Source: Hymenobacter rigui (GTDB lineage: Bacteria > Bacteroidota > Bacteroidia > Cytophagales > Hymenobacteraceae). Taken from it: a stretch of DNA of 64,000 nt. The position numbers were made by a program, and so were the translations under genes. The notes under the pieces were generated by a model. It was not told where the DNA came from and did no database searches. It saw only the letters and a list, made by a program, of their open reading frames with translations. Location: contig NZ_RWIT01000001.1 in assembly GCF_003944715.1 (NCBI RefSeq), positions 186,001 through 250,000 on the forward strand, given 5' to 3'. Shown here piece by piece: positions 51,147 through 59,760 of the stretch; position 1 is the first letter of the stretch; every line of letters starts with the position of its first letter.

Positions 51147-51341
51147 GGGATGCGAACAAAAAGGTGGAACAGGTGACGTATGCCAGGGTAGATGGATGCG
51201 CGGCGGAAAGCGTTGCCTGCGGGTTGCGGTTTTTTGTGTCTGGCCCCGCCGTAACCCCCGCGCAAGCCCCGCCGTATCAGCCCCAATTATAGCCGCGCGC
51301 CTATATGCAGCCAGCGGCTTTCATCTCACCTGACTTTCAAC

Positions 51342-51989
51342 ATGAATAAGTCCTTGCTTTTCCTTTCCGCGGCAGCCAGCCTGGCCGTGGCTTCCTGCAC
51401 CCAGGATAAACCCGCCGCCGTGGACGCCGCCACCACTCCTGCCGCCGATACGGCCGTGGTAGTGAATGATGGCACCATGACCACCGATACCGCCGCTTAC
51501 CGCACCGAAGCCGACCGCCTCGCCGCCCGCATTGCCGACGACCTGAAGCTGACCGACACCGTGGTAGTAACCCAGGTAACCAAAACCTACTACACCCGGG
51601 GCCGCCGCCTCAACGAGGTAAATACCCGCTACGCCACCGATACCACCGGCCGTTACGCCGCCCTGCGCCAAGTAAATGATGAAACCGACGGGCAGGTAAA
51701 AACCTACGTAACGGAGCCCCAGTACAACATCTACGCCTCCAACCGCGGCACCTATTACGATGGCACCCCGTACACCACCACAGTAGTAACCACCCGCGAA
51801 ACCACGCCCGCGCGCCGTGGTCCGGCCATTGTGAAGTACGACAAGAAGAAAAACGGCGAAACCAAGATTGAGTACGCCAACGGTAAAACCGTGAAAATTG
51901 ACAAAGACGGCGACACGAAGGTGGAGTACCCCAACGGTACCAAAGTGAAGCGCGACGCCGACGACGGACAGGTGAAAGTGAAGAAGTAA
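51342..51989 (+). CDS. Lipoprotein with repeats of charged YDKKKNGE type, unknown function
   Basis: This is a 215-residue lipoprotein (lipobox VASC at the end of MNKSLLFLSAAASLAVASC). The mature chain is Thr-rich, with a helical segment (EADRLAARIADDLKLTD) and a long extended segment (VVVTQVTKTYYTRGRRLNEV). The C-terminus is a series of short beta-like repeats of the kind IEYANGKTVKIDKDGDTKVE and YPNGTKVKRDADDGQVKVKK. I recognise no family. A terminator (52016-52050) follows. Confidence 0.7.
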   Translation: MNKSLLFLSAAASLAVASCTQDKPAAVDAATTPAADTAVVVNDGTMTTDTAAYRTEADRLAARIADDLKLTDTVVVTQVTKTYYTRGRRLNEVNTRYATDTTGRYAALRQVNDETDGQVKTYVTEPQYNIYASNRGTYYDGTPYTTTVVTTRETTPARRGPAIVKYDKKKNGETKIEYANGKTVKIDKDGDTKVEYPNGTKVKRDADDGQVKVKK

Positions 51990-52015
51990 GCTTTCGGACT
52001 ATTGCCGCTTACCAC

Positions 52016-52050
52016 AACGGCCCCACCCGGATTGTCCGGGTGGGGCCGTT
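52016..52050. terminator. Intrinsic terminator between convergent genes
   Basis: AACGGCCCCACCCGGA (52016-52031) pairs with TCCGGGTGGGGCCGTT (52035-52050). Confidence 0.8.
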
Positions 52051-52071
52051 TGGCGTTTTTAGGGCTGCCGG

Positions 52072-53412
52072 CTATTGGCGCGTAAACAGGAAGTGGTTGG
52101 CGCCCTGGTGCAGCATAAAGGTGCGGGCCGCCGCATCGAACTCCATAGTGAGGCCGGCGGCATCGTACACGAATGTGGTTCGGGACTTGGCGGTGAGCGG
52201 GAAGGCGCTTTGGCCGGTTGCCTGCGCCATAAGCGTGGTGCCATTGGCCGTTACGTTGATTTTGAGCGGCATCTGGGTACTGGCGTAGTTACCAACCAGG
52301 GCAGTCAAATCTGCTGCCTCAATCTTTGGGGCGTTGAAATCGGGAAGGCGGTACGGCTTGTTGAAGTAGATGGACAGCGTGCCAACCAGCAAGTCGCTGA
52401 GGGTGTAGTCAGGGCTGCTGCCGTTGCCGCAGTAGGCCACTGTGAGCTTGTCGGCGGGGAAGTAGGTGAGGGCCGAGCGGTACCCATCAATGCTGCCGAA
52501 GTGCCCGTAGCTCTGCTGGTTGCCAAACGGCACGATGCGCATGCCCACGCCGTAGCCGTCCTGCATCACCTGCATCTGCTGCAGGGTGGCCGGCTTCACC
52601 AGCTTGCCCGCAAACAGGCCTTCCAGAAAGCGGGTGAGGTCGGCGGGGGTGGAGGTAATGGCACCCGCACCGCCCGGAATACTCATATCGGTTTCCCGCT
52701 GGATTTGCCAGGTAGCACCATCCCATACAAACGAGGCGGCTTCGTGCTGCTGGCTGTTGAGGCGGCCCCCGTAATAAGTGTTTTTCAGGCCCAGCTTACC
52801 CGTAATGCGCTTCTGCAATGCCTGGGCGTAGGGCTGTCGGGTTACTTTCTCTACCACGTAGCCCAGCAGCACATAGTTGGAGTTGTTGTAATCATACCTG
52901 GCACCGGGCTCAAACTCCACCGGCCGGGCCCGAATGAGGGCCAGCAGCTCGGCCTGGGTTTTGGGCTGCGTCATGTACTGCACATACGCCGGGTCCCGGG
53001 TGAAGTCGCCCAACCCGCTGCGGTGGTGCAGCAACTGATCCACGGTGATGGTGGAGGCGTTGGGCAGGTCCGGAAACCACGTGGCAATGGGCGCATTCAG
53101 CTTCAGCTTACCTTCCTCCACCAGCTGCATAATTATGGTAGCCGTGAAGGTTTTGCTGATGCTGCCGATGCGGTAGCGGGTGGCCGTGGTGGCGGGCACG
53201 TTGGGCTGCTCCGGACCAATGGCGCGGCTGTACACTACCTGTCCGTTCTGTGTGAGCTGCAGGCTGCCGGCCAGCTTGTGTTTCGCATCCAGCACCGTGA
53301 GCAGGCTGTCGAGCTTGGCTTTGTTGAAGGAGGAGGGCAGCGCAGTCTGGGCCGTGACGGTGCCAGCCCATAGCAAAGGCAGCGCCAGTAAGGAAATAGA
53401 AGCACGCAGCAT
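52072..53412 (-). CDS. Serine hydrolase, class C beta-lactamase-like
   Basis: This is a 446-residue exported enzyme with a signal peptide (MLRASISLLALPLLWAGTV, then TAQ). The SxxK motif is S84-K87 in YRIGSISKTFT; a Tyr-x-Asn-type block is YDYNNSNYVLLGYVVEK; and the third motif is likely HFGSIDGYRSAL (HxG). The family includes esterases, D-aminopeptidases and class C beta-lactamases. The C-terminal part is a lipocalin-like beta domain. It is transcribed behind the two-component genes (49-nt gap) and may be controlled by them. Confidence 0.85.
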   Translation of the reverse strand: MLRASISLLALPLLWAGTVTAQTALPSSFNKAKLDSLLTVLDAKHKLAGSLQLTQNGQVVYSRAIGPEQPNVPATTATRYRIGSISKTFTATIIMQLVEEGKLKLNAPIATWFPDLPNASTITVDQLLHHRSGLGDFTRDPAYVQYMTQPKTQAELLALIRARPVEFEPGARYDYNNSNYVLLGYVVEKVTRQPYAQALQKRITGKLGLKNTYYGGRLNSQQHEAASFVWDGATWQIQRETDMSIPGGAGAITSTPADLTRFLEGLFAGKLVKPATLQQMQVMQDGYGVGMRIVPFGNQQSYGHFGSIDGYRSALTYFPADKLTVAYCGNGSSPDYTLSDLLVGTLSIYFNKPYRLPDFNAPKIEAADLTALVGNYASTQMPLKINVTANGTTLMAQATGQSAFPLTAKSRTTFVYDAAGLTMEFDAAARTFMLHQGANHFLFTRQ

Positions 53413-53461
53413 ACTTGACAGAGAATAGAGGGAAGGTGGAAATAGTGAGGTAAAGGACAGC

Positions 53462-54166
53462 TTATTTCCTGAAATACGCCAGCAGCTCGCTGCGGTAGGA
53501 GTTGCCGATGGGAATGAGCGTATTATCCAGCAGCAGCACGTTATCGGGCTGCAGCATGCGGATGTGGGCAGCGGCCACAATAAAGGAGCGGTGCACCCGC
53601 AGAAACGCCGGCCCCAGCACCTCCACCATTTCCTTCATGGTGTGGTGCAGCAGGTAGGTTTTGGTGGCCGTGGTAATCTTCACGTAGTCCTTGCAGCCTT
53701 CCACGTACACAATGTCGCGGTGCGGAACCTTCAGCAGACCCTGCCGCTCTTTTACCAGCAGGTATTTCTCGGTGGCAGCATCGGCAGGTGGCACGGGCTG
53801 GACGGCGGGCAGGCGGGCAATGGCTTTCATAAACCGCTCGTAGCTGAACGGCTTCAGCAAATAATCCAGCACGTCCAGCTCGTAGCCCTCGTAGGCATAC
53901 TCGCGGTAAGCGGTGGTCAGCACGGTTTTGGGTGGGTGCGTGAGGCTTTTCAGAAAGTTGAGCCCCGTAACAAGGGGCATTTCAATATCCAGAAACAGCA
54001 GATCCACGGGGTGCTGGGCCAGGTGCTCGTAGGCTTCCATGGCGTTGCGGCACTTGCCCGTGAGCGTGAGGCCCGGCGTCTGGCCAATAAACTGGGTAAG
54101 CACCTGGTGCGCCAGGGGCTCATCGTCCACAATAAGGCACCGGACGGGCGCGGGGGTAGTAGTCAT
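53462..54166 (-). CDS. LytTR-type response regulator
   Basis: This is a 234-residue regulator. The receiver domain has the DD pair in LIVDDEPLAH, the phosphorylated D60 in LLFLDIEMP and the Lys of LLKPF. The LytTR DNA-binding domain (residues about 130-232) contains VKERQGLLKVPHRDIVYVEG, LRVHRSFIVAAAHIR and IPIGNSYRSELL. LytTR regulators act with LytS-type kinases. The kinase gene lies 39 nt upstream and the serine hydrolase gene downstream, so the three genes probably form one operon. Confidence 0.95.
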   Translation of the reverse strand: MTTTPAPVRCLIVDDEPLAHQVLTQFIGQTPGLTLTGKCRNAMEAYEHLAQHPVDLLFLDIEMPLVTGLNFLKSLTHPPKTVLTTAYREYAYEGYELDVLDYLLKPFSYERFMKAIARLPAVQPVPPADAATEKYLLVKERQGLLKVPHRDIVYVEGCKDYVKITTATKTYLLHHTMKEMVEVLGPAFLRVHRSFIVAAAHIRMLQPDNVLLLDNTLIPIGNSYRSELLAYFRK

Positions 54167-54205
54167 AGCAGTGAGAATAATGGGGATGATAAGGATTATT
54201 GCTGA

Positions 54206-55315
54206 TTACAGGTGCAGCGTCAGCTCGGCCCGGTAGCGGCCGTTGTGCTCGGTAAGGTGTAGCTCGTAGGCGTCGGGGTAGTACAGCTCCAGGCGCTGGC
54301 GGATATTCTGCAGCCCGATGCCTCCGCTGCGCCGGGGCGAGGCGGCCGGCGCTTCGGGCAGCATGTCATTTTCGATGAGGAAGTGCAGCCGGCCCAGGGC
54401 GGCGGTAAGCGTGGCCTGCACCGAGGCATCATCGGAGAAGTGGTGGCGGCCGTGCTTGAAGCTGTTTTCCACCAGCGGCAGCAGCAGCAGGGGCGGTACC
54501 TGCACGCCGGCCGTATCGCCAATGGCCGTGAAGGCTACCCGCGCCCCGGCATATTTGCGCTGCTCCAGCTCAAAGTAGTTTTTCAGGAACTCAATTTCCT
54601 CCGGCAGCGGAATCCGGGCCTTGCCGCTGTCATAGAGTACGTAGCGCATCAGCTCCGAAAGCAGCAGAATAAAGCGCGGCGTTTCGGGTGAGCCGGCCAG
54701 GCTGAGGCCGTAAATGCTGTTGAGGGTGTTGAACAGAAAGTGCGGCTGGAGTTGGGCTTTCAGCTGCTCCATCTGCAGAGCCAGGTGGTCTTTTTCGAGA
54801 TGGCGGCGGCGGTATTCCTGCTCAAACGCCACCCGCATAAACGCCACGCAGCTGAAGGCCAGCAAATCGGTGAACAGCAGGCTGAGGTAGGGCTGGGCGC
54901 GCGTGAGTAGCCGGCCCGCTGCTTCCAAATAGTAGGCGTGGTAAAAATCAGCTAATTGAGGCGGACTAGCGACGCGCTGAAAGGCTCCGCTGGCCAGCAG
55001 CATATTCAGCTTGATGCCCCACCACAGGTACAGCACCGAGCCCAGCCCTAGCAGCAGGTAGCGCCGGCGCCGCAGCAGGGCCGGCACCAGCAGCCGGTAA
55101 TACGGAATGATGTAGAGCGTGGCCGCCACCGCAAACAGGATAAGCTGCGGATGCGGAAAATTGGCGTGCAATGCCTGACCGGGCTGCACGGTGGGCTCCA
55201 TAAACCCATTGTACTTATACATGCCCACGTACAGCACCCACACCAAGCCCTCAAACACAAGCGGAAACCGACTGGGTCGGTCGGTGGGAGTTAGGGTGCG
55301 GCGGAACAATTGCAT
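54206..55315 (-). CDS. LytS-type sensor histidine kinase
   Basis: This is a 369-residue membrane kinase. Four membrane segments are likely in the first 160 residues (LVFEGLVWVLYVGMYKY, LILFAVAATLYIIPYYRLL, LLLGLGSVLYLWWGIKL, LLFTDLLAFSCVAFMRV). The His_kinase domain begins with QLKAQLQPHFLFNTLNSIYG (H192), followed by the N-box LLLPLVENSFKHG and the G-box GGIGLQNIRQRLELY. No extracellular sensor domain is seen, so the membrane part may sense the signal. It pairs with the LytTR regulator downstream. Confidence 0.95.
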   Translation of the reverse strand: MQLFRRTLTPTDRPSRFPLVFEGLVWVLYVGMYKYNGFMEPTVQPGQALHANFPHPQLILFAVAATLYIIPYYRLLVPALLRRRRYLLLGLGSVLYLWWGIKLNMLLASGAFQRVASPPQLADFYHAYYLEAAGRLLTRAQPYLSLLFTDLLAFSCVAFMRVAFEQEYRRRHLEKDHLALQMEQLKAQLQPHFLFNTLNSIYGLSLAGSPETPRFILLLSELMRYVLYDSGKARIPLPEEIEFLKNYFELEQRKYAGARVAFTAIGDTAGVQVPPLLLLPLVENSFKHGRHHFSDDASVQATLTAALGRLHFLIENDMLPEAPAASPRRSGGIGLQNIRQRLELYYPDAYELHLTEHNGRYRAELTLHL

Positions 55316-55537
55316 GGGGGCAAGTTGGCAGATTTTCCGGCCCCCCGGCTTATATCGAGGTTCGGAATTCGACCAATGGGGGTGTTTTTTTCGACCAAAA
55401 AGCTGGGGTGTCCACTTCGTCGCTTCGGGGCCCGCAGTGGTCTAAAAAAGCTTCATTTCACCGATTAAGGCACATTCCTTTGTGTCGTTGCCAGTCGCTG
55501 AACGGCCGGCTTCGTCTCCCGCCTCGCTTTGCCCGCT

Positions 55538-56872
55538 ATGAAAACGCTCTTTCGCTCCCTGGTCACTGCCACTCTCCTTGCCGCCCCTGCGCTTACGGCC
55601 TCGGCCCAGGCACCCAGCTCCGCTGCCCCGGCTACTGCCGCCGATACGGCCCGCATCCTGCTCAACCCGACCCTTATCAACGCCGTGAATACACAGAGCT
55701 TCGAGCAGTTCCGCGAAACCGTACGGCCGCTGGTGGCGCGAATGGCGGGGAAGAAAGTAGTGGCCCTGGGCGAAGGCACGCACGGTACGGCCGAGTTCTA
55801 CAAGCTGCGCTTCTGGCTGACGCGCATCCTGATGGAGGAGCACGGCTTCACGCAGGTGGCCCTGGAAAACACCTATGGCGGGGCCTTGCGGGTCGATGCA
55901 GCCCTGCACCAGCGTCCGGCTCCGGCCCTGAAGCCTCTGATGCAGAAGCACCTGCTCAGCATCTGGCAAAACCAGGAAACTGCCGAAATGCTCACCTGGA
56001 TGCAGGCCTACAACCGTCAGCACCGCCGCCAGCAGGTCAGCCTTACCGGCATTGATGCCATGTTCGGCTCCGATGATGCCCTGCTCGTGCAGGAAGGCCT
56101 GAGCAAACAGAATCCCGCGCTGCGCCCGCACATTGAGCAGCTCCTGAAAAGCACCGCCTTTCAGGATGCTATGTGGCTGCAGATGAACAGCAGCTCCTTT
56201 AAATTCGACCGCAAAGCGTGGCTGAGCAACGGTCTGGCCGGTTACGATGCTGCCGAGCAGCTCCTCAAAGCCCTGCCCACCGCCCGCCTGCCCCGCGCCA
56301 CGCGCGAAACCCTGGACCTGACCCTGCAAAACAGCCGCATGGTGTTCGACTACCCATACCAGGTGAAGTTCCACAAGCGCGAATCCTCCCGCGACAGTCT
56401 GTTTGCGGCCATGACGCAGCTGCTGGTGCGCCAGCCGGGCAGCAAAGTCGTCGTCTGGTCGCATGATGCGCACCTGTCGCGCCAGTCCATGGACCCCACC
56501 GACAACAACGGCGGCGGCACCGGAGCCTTCCTGGAGCGTATGTTCCCCGGCCAGTATTTCGTGCTGGCCACGTCCACCGCTTACGGCACGTTTGCCGCCA
56601 CTCCGCAGGCCTTTGTGTCGCCGGTTAGCCCGATGGCCGCGTATCCGCTGCCCGCACCCAAAGCCGGCTCCTGGGAAATTTCACTGGCCCAGGTAAGTAG
56701 TCCGGCCTTTTTCTTCAATACGCACCAGTTGGGCCCGCAGGATGCGCAGCGCCCCCAGCGCCTAGTTGGCCAGACGCCGACCAGCACGGAGCAATACGGT
56801 AACTACCAACTCAGTAAAGCCTATGATGCGCTGCTGTTCCTGCGCACCACTACGGCCGCTACTCCTTTGTAA
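55538..56872 (+). CDS. Erythromycin esterase family protein
   Basis: This is a 444-residue exported protein with a signal peptide (MKTLFRSLVTATLLAAPALT, then ASAQ). The erythromycin esterase-like domain shows VVALGEGTHGTAEFYKLRFW, HGFTQVALENTYGGAL, IWQNQETAEMLTWMQAYN and VSLTGIDAMFG. The later VVWSHDAHLSRQSMD carries a conserved His. Members include true Ere enzymes that open macrolide lactones as well as many of unknown substrate, so resistance cannot be assumed. It is divergent from the two-component genes. Confidence 0.85.
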   Translation: MKTLFRSLVTATLLAAPALTASAQAPSSAAPATAADTARILLNPTLINAVNTQSFEQFRETVRPLVARMAGKKVVALGEGTHGTAEFYKLRFWLTRILMEEHGFTQVALENTYGGALRVDAALHQRPAPALKPLMQKHLLSIWQNQETAEMLTWMQAYNRQHRRQQVSLTGIDAMFGSDDALLVQEGLSKQNPALRPHIEQLLKSTAFQDAMWLQMNSSSFKFDRKAWLSNGLAGYDAAEQLLKALPTARLPRATRETLDLTLQNSRMVFDYPYQVKFHKRESSRDSLFAAMTQLLVRQPGSKVVVWSHDAHLSRQSMDPTDNNGGGTGAFLERMFPGQYFVLATSTAYGTFAATPQAFVSPVSPMAAYPLPAPKAGSWEISLAQVSSPAFFFNTHQLGPQDAQRPQRLVGQTPTSTEQYGNYQLSKAYDALLFLRTTTAATPL

Positions 56873-56943
56873 TCTGCTATATCAGGTGCCCATACAAGGT
56901 GTCAATGCAAGGTGGCAATCCGCTGCTATTTTACTTCTATCCG

Positions 56944-56980
56944 AAAAGCCTCCGGGGTGCCACACCCCGGAGGCTTTTTA
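56944..56980. terminator. Intrinsic terminator between convergent genes
   Basis: AAAAGCCTCCGGGGTG (56944-56959) pairs with CACCCCGGAGGCTTTT (56963-56978). Confidence 0.9.
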
Positions 56981-57006
56981 TGTTTCGGGCTGCTACATAA
57001 ACCAGT

Positions 57007-58080
57007 TCAGCGCACTATCCCGTAACCGCGCAGCTCCGCGTCAATCCGGCGGTTCCAGCGTTCCTGGGCTGCGGCATCGGTGCCGCCGTGGGTTTCCTGG
57101 TCGTACTGGTCCTGCAGGTGGTTCATTTCGGTGAAGGACTTGAGGTATTGCAGCTGCAGAATGCTGTTGTAGTCTTCCACCGTCAGGCTGTCGGGGCTGG
57201 CTTTGCGCCGGAACCGTTCCACCACCAGCCGCACCAGATCGAAGTGGCGCTGCTCGTGGTTGAGGTTGTAGGCCGTGCGCTGGTCGGGCGCCACCCAGGA
57301 GGAACTGCGCACCACAAATACCTTCAGCCATAGCTCCAGCTCTATGGTCCCATTCACTACCCGGGGGCGGCCCTGGTACGCAAAGCCCGGAAACACGGCC
57401 GCTGCGTACCGCCCTTTAGGACGCGGCTGACCAGTAAAGTCGGTCCAGCTCAGAGGGCGGGCCGGGTCGTAGAAGAGCGTGTCGGCTTCAGTTTGGCGGG
57501 TTTCGTAGCGGAAACTAGGACGCACGGCCGTAGCCAGGCGCGCATCCTGCCGCACTCCTTGTTCCAGCCATTGCTGCAGGTAGCGGAAGCCGCCCAGCAG
57601 GTTTTGCTGCAGCGCCGTTTCTACTACCGTCCGGTCGGTCAGAGGCCGCTGGTAGCGGGCCCCGCTCCGGTACTCCGTGAGCGTAACGGTCCGGCCCTCG
57701 ACGTTTTGCCAGTCGAAGGCCAGACGAACGGTAAGCTGGCCCGCCGCCTGTCGGTTGGCGGCCGGGACTTCCTGCACCCGGCATTCCAGCACCCGTATAG
57801 TAACGCGGTAGCGCGCCGCCGTTGGCTGGGGCAGACTGCGCGCCGCAAATTGCTGCAGAGCGGTTTCCGTGCCGCCCTGCAGATCCACCGGCTGTACCGT
57901 AGCGGCCGTGGAAGTCAGCAGCCAGGCCAAGGGCGGGCGGCCCGGCCGCTCATCCCGCACGGCCGCCACGGCAAACAGCGGCCGGGCTACCGGAAACGGC
58001 GCGGGCTGCAGCACCAGCGGCTTTTGCGGCCCCCATAGGTTTAGCCACGATACAAACAGCGTAAATAAGAAAGCAAGCAT
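57007..58080 (-). CDS. DUF922-like exported protein with HExxH motif
   Basis: This is a 357-residue protein with a hydrophobic N-terminus (MLAFLFTLFVSWLNLWG). The C-terminal part resembles DUF922: PLSWTDFTGQPRPKGRYAA, then LELWLKVFVVRSSSWV and LNHEQRHFDLVRLVVERFRR. The sequence HEQRH has the spacing of a zincin HExxH. DUF922 itself is described with an unknown role, but HEQxHF is a recurring feature of it. The N-terminal part is a beta-rich domain unlike others in the window. A zinc protease role is only a possibility. Confidence 0.65.
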   Translation of the reverse strand: MLAFLFTLFVSWLNLWGPQKPLVLQPAPFPVARPLFAVAAVRDERPGRPPLAWLLTSTAATVQPVDLQGGTETALQQFAARSLPQPTAARYRVTIRVLECRVQEVPAANRQAAGQLTVRLAFDWQNVEGRTVTLTEYRSGARYQRPLTDRTVVETALQQNLLGGFRYLQQWLEQGVRQDARLATAVRPSFRYETRQTEADTLFYDPARPLSWTDFTGQPRPKGRYAAAVFPGFAYQGRPRVVNGTIELELWLKVFVVRSSSWVAPDQRTAYNLNHEQRHFDLVRLVVERFRRKASPDSLTVEDYNSILQLQYLKSFTEMNHLQDQYDQETHGGTDAAAQERWNRRIDAELRGYGIVR

Positions 58081-58149
58081 CTACCGTAGCAGACACTTGC
58101 TTTCCGTTGCTTGTTCCGGAGTTGGGGTAATGAGAGGCTACTTCAGTGG

Positions 58150-59019
58150 CTACTTCCCAATTCGCTGGCGGCGGTATTCAGTGGGGCTCTGGCCGGTGAA
58201 TTTGCGGAAGGTTTTGTTGAAGTGCGACAGGTTGTTGAACCCGCAGGAGTAGCACACCTCGGTCACGGCCAGGTCATCGTCGAGCAGCAGGCGGCAGGCC
58301 TGGCCCACCCGGTATTCCTGCAGAAAATCGGTGAGGGTGTGGCGGGTCATCTTCTTGAAGTAGCGGCAGAACGCCGGCACCGAGAGATACGCCACATCGG
58401 CCACTTCCTGCACCGACAGCGTAGCGCGCTGGTAGTTCTGCTCCACAAAATGATATACCCGGCTCAGGCGCTGCTGCTCCTTGCCGCTCAAGCCCTGCCC
58501 ACCCGTACCGGCGTGCAGCGGCTGAATATCGGTGGTAGGAGCCTGGGCCAGCTCCTGCAGCACCTGCAACAGCAGCATCAGCCGCATAAACGGCGGGGCC
58601 GTGAGCAGCCGCCGCAGCGTGGGCCCCACGGCCGTGCGGGTGCTTCCGCCAAACGACAGCCCTTCGTGGGAGCGGGCCAGCAGGTGCCGGATGGCCGCCA
58701 GCTCGGGCCGGTCCCAGAAATCGGTGCCCAGAAAGTCGCCGCGCAGCTGCACCACTATTTCCTCGAACGGCGTGCCTACCGGCTGCCCGTAGCTGAAGGT
58801 GAGGTGCGGCAGGTCGGGGCCGATGAGCACCAGCTCACCATCCTCGAAACGGGAAATATGCTGGCCGATGTGACGGCGGCCGTGCCCGTTCGGAATATAG
58901 ACCAGCTCATACTCAGGATGGTAGTGCCAGAGCAGCTCAGCCTTGCTGACTTCGGTGTAGTGCAGGAGCGTAAACGAGCTGTCAACCGTTGGATGAATGG
59001 GCTCAAATTGTAATTTCAC
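58150..59019 (-). CDS. AraC family transcription regulator
   Basis: This is a 289-residue regulator. A cupin-like sensor domain (YHPEYELVYIPNGHGRRHIG, then LIGPDLPHLTFSYGQP) is followed by two helix-turn-helix motifs typical of AraC, from TLSVQEVADVAYLSVPAFCR to VCYSCGFNNLSHFNKTFRKF, ending GQSPTEYRRQ. It probably controls carbohydrate or stress genes with its cupin binding a small ligand. It has no signal peptide. Confidence 0.9.
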   Translation of the reverse strand: MKLQFEPIHPTVDSSFTLLHYTEVSKAELLWHYHPEYELVYIPNGHGRRHIGQHISRFEDGELVLIGPDLPHLTFSYGQPVGTPFEEIVVQLRGDFLGTDFWDRPELAAIRHLLARSHEGLSFGGSTRTAVGPTLRRLLTAPPFMRLMLLLQVLQELAQAPTTDIQPLHAGTGGQGLSGKEQQRLSRVYHFVEQNYQRATLSVQEVADVAYLSVPAFCRYFKKMTRHTLTDFLQEYRVGQACRLLLDDDLAVTEVCYSCGFNNLSHFNKTFRKFTGQSPTEYRRQRIGK

Positions 59020-59158
59020 GGCGCGGTAATGCCTCAGTGGCTTGGTGGGAACGTGAAGTTAATACATTTGGTCAATAAGGCACCAAAAATAGCCAACTGG
59101 GTAGTGGTTTTCTGCGTATTTCAACCTGACCTTTGACATACTGAAACACACTGCTCAG

Positions 59159-59560
59159 ATGAAAACGCTCCACACCTACCTACTGGCCCTAACGATGTTA
59201 GCCCTGTTGGTGGTAGGTTCGCGCTTTGCCCAGGCCCGGCCCACATCAGCCTCGCCCGAAACGGTAGAATTGCGCAGCACCCGGCTGGCCCGGTATTTAG
59301 CTGGTTCGCTGCAGCTGTCCAAACAGCAGCAGAAAGCCGTGGAGCGCAGCACCCGGCAGTATTTTCAGCAGCTTGCCGCACTGGGCGAAACCTCGGAGCG
59401 TCCCGGTCTGGTAGCTACTGCTACTGAAGGCCGTATGCTGCCAAGCCCGGCGGCTTTGCAGGCCGAGCAAGCGTATCAACAAACCCTGGCCCGCATTTTT
59501 ACTCCCGGTCAGTATAACGCATATAGCTGGCTTACCCGCCAGCCCGGTACCGGCCAATAG
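59159..59560 (+). CDS. Small exported Spy/CpxP-like protein
   Basis: This is a 133-residue protein with a signal peptide (MKTLHTYLLALTMLALLVVG and so on to FAQA). The mature part is helical: LARYLAGSLQLSKQQQKAVE, then RSTRQYFQQLAALGET and a Pro-rich turn, then QAYQQTLARIFTPGQYNAYS. The spacing of helices and 'Lsk.Q...i......f...l...ltpeQ...y' recalls periplasmic Spy/CpxP-type chaperones, but similarity is weak. It ends before a terminator with a long T-run. Confidence 0.6.
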   Translation: MKTLHTYLLALTMLALLVVGSRFAQARPTSASPETVELRSTRLARYLAGSLQLSKQQQKAVERSTRQYFQQLAALGETSERPGLVATATEGRMLPSPAALQAEQAYQQTLARIFTPGQYNAYSWLTRQPGTGQ

Positions 59561-59650
59561 GTCGTTTTCCGGAACAGACATCCAGCGGCTTTGGGTGGGA
59601 ATTTTAGCCGCTGGCCGTTTCCTGGGTGCTTTTGGCACGTAGTAAACGCA

Positions 59651-59690
59651 AAAGAGGTTGAGGCTGTGGGAGCTTCAGCCTCTTTTTTTT
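59651..59690 (+). terminator. Intrinsic terminator
   Basis: AGAGGTTGAGGCT (59652-59664) pairs, with G-U pairs, with AGCTTCAGCCTCT (59671-59683), followed by a T-run. Confidence 0.85.
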
Positions 59691-59760
59691 GTTCCGGCAC
59701 GTATGATAGGGCGCGTCTCCCGCCCATTTCCTCTATACTAGGGGTTCCAAGCTGTACCTT

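Noticed and set aside
55529..55537. TTG start for the erythromycin esterase family gene, adding three residues
   Set aside because: The ATG three codons later begins a normal signal peptide and is the simpler choice.
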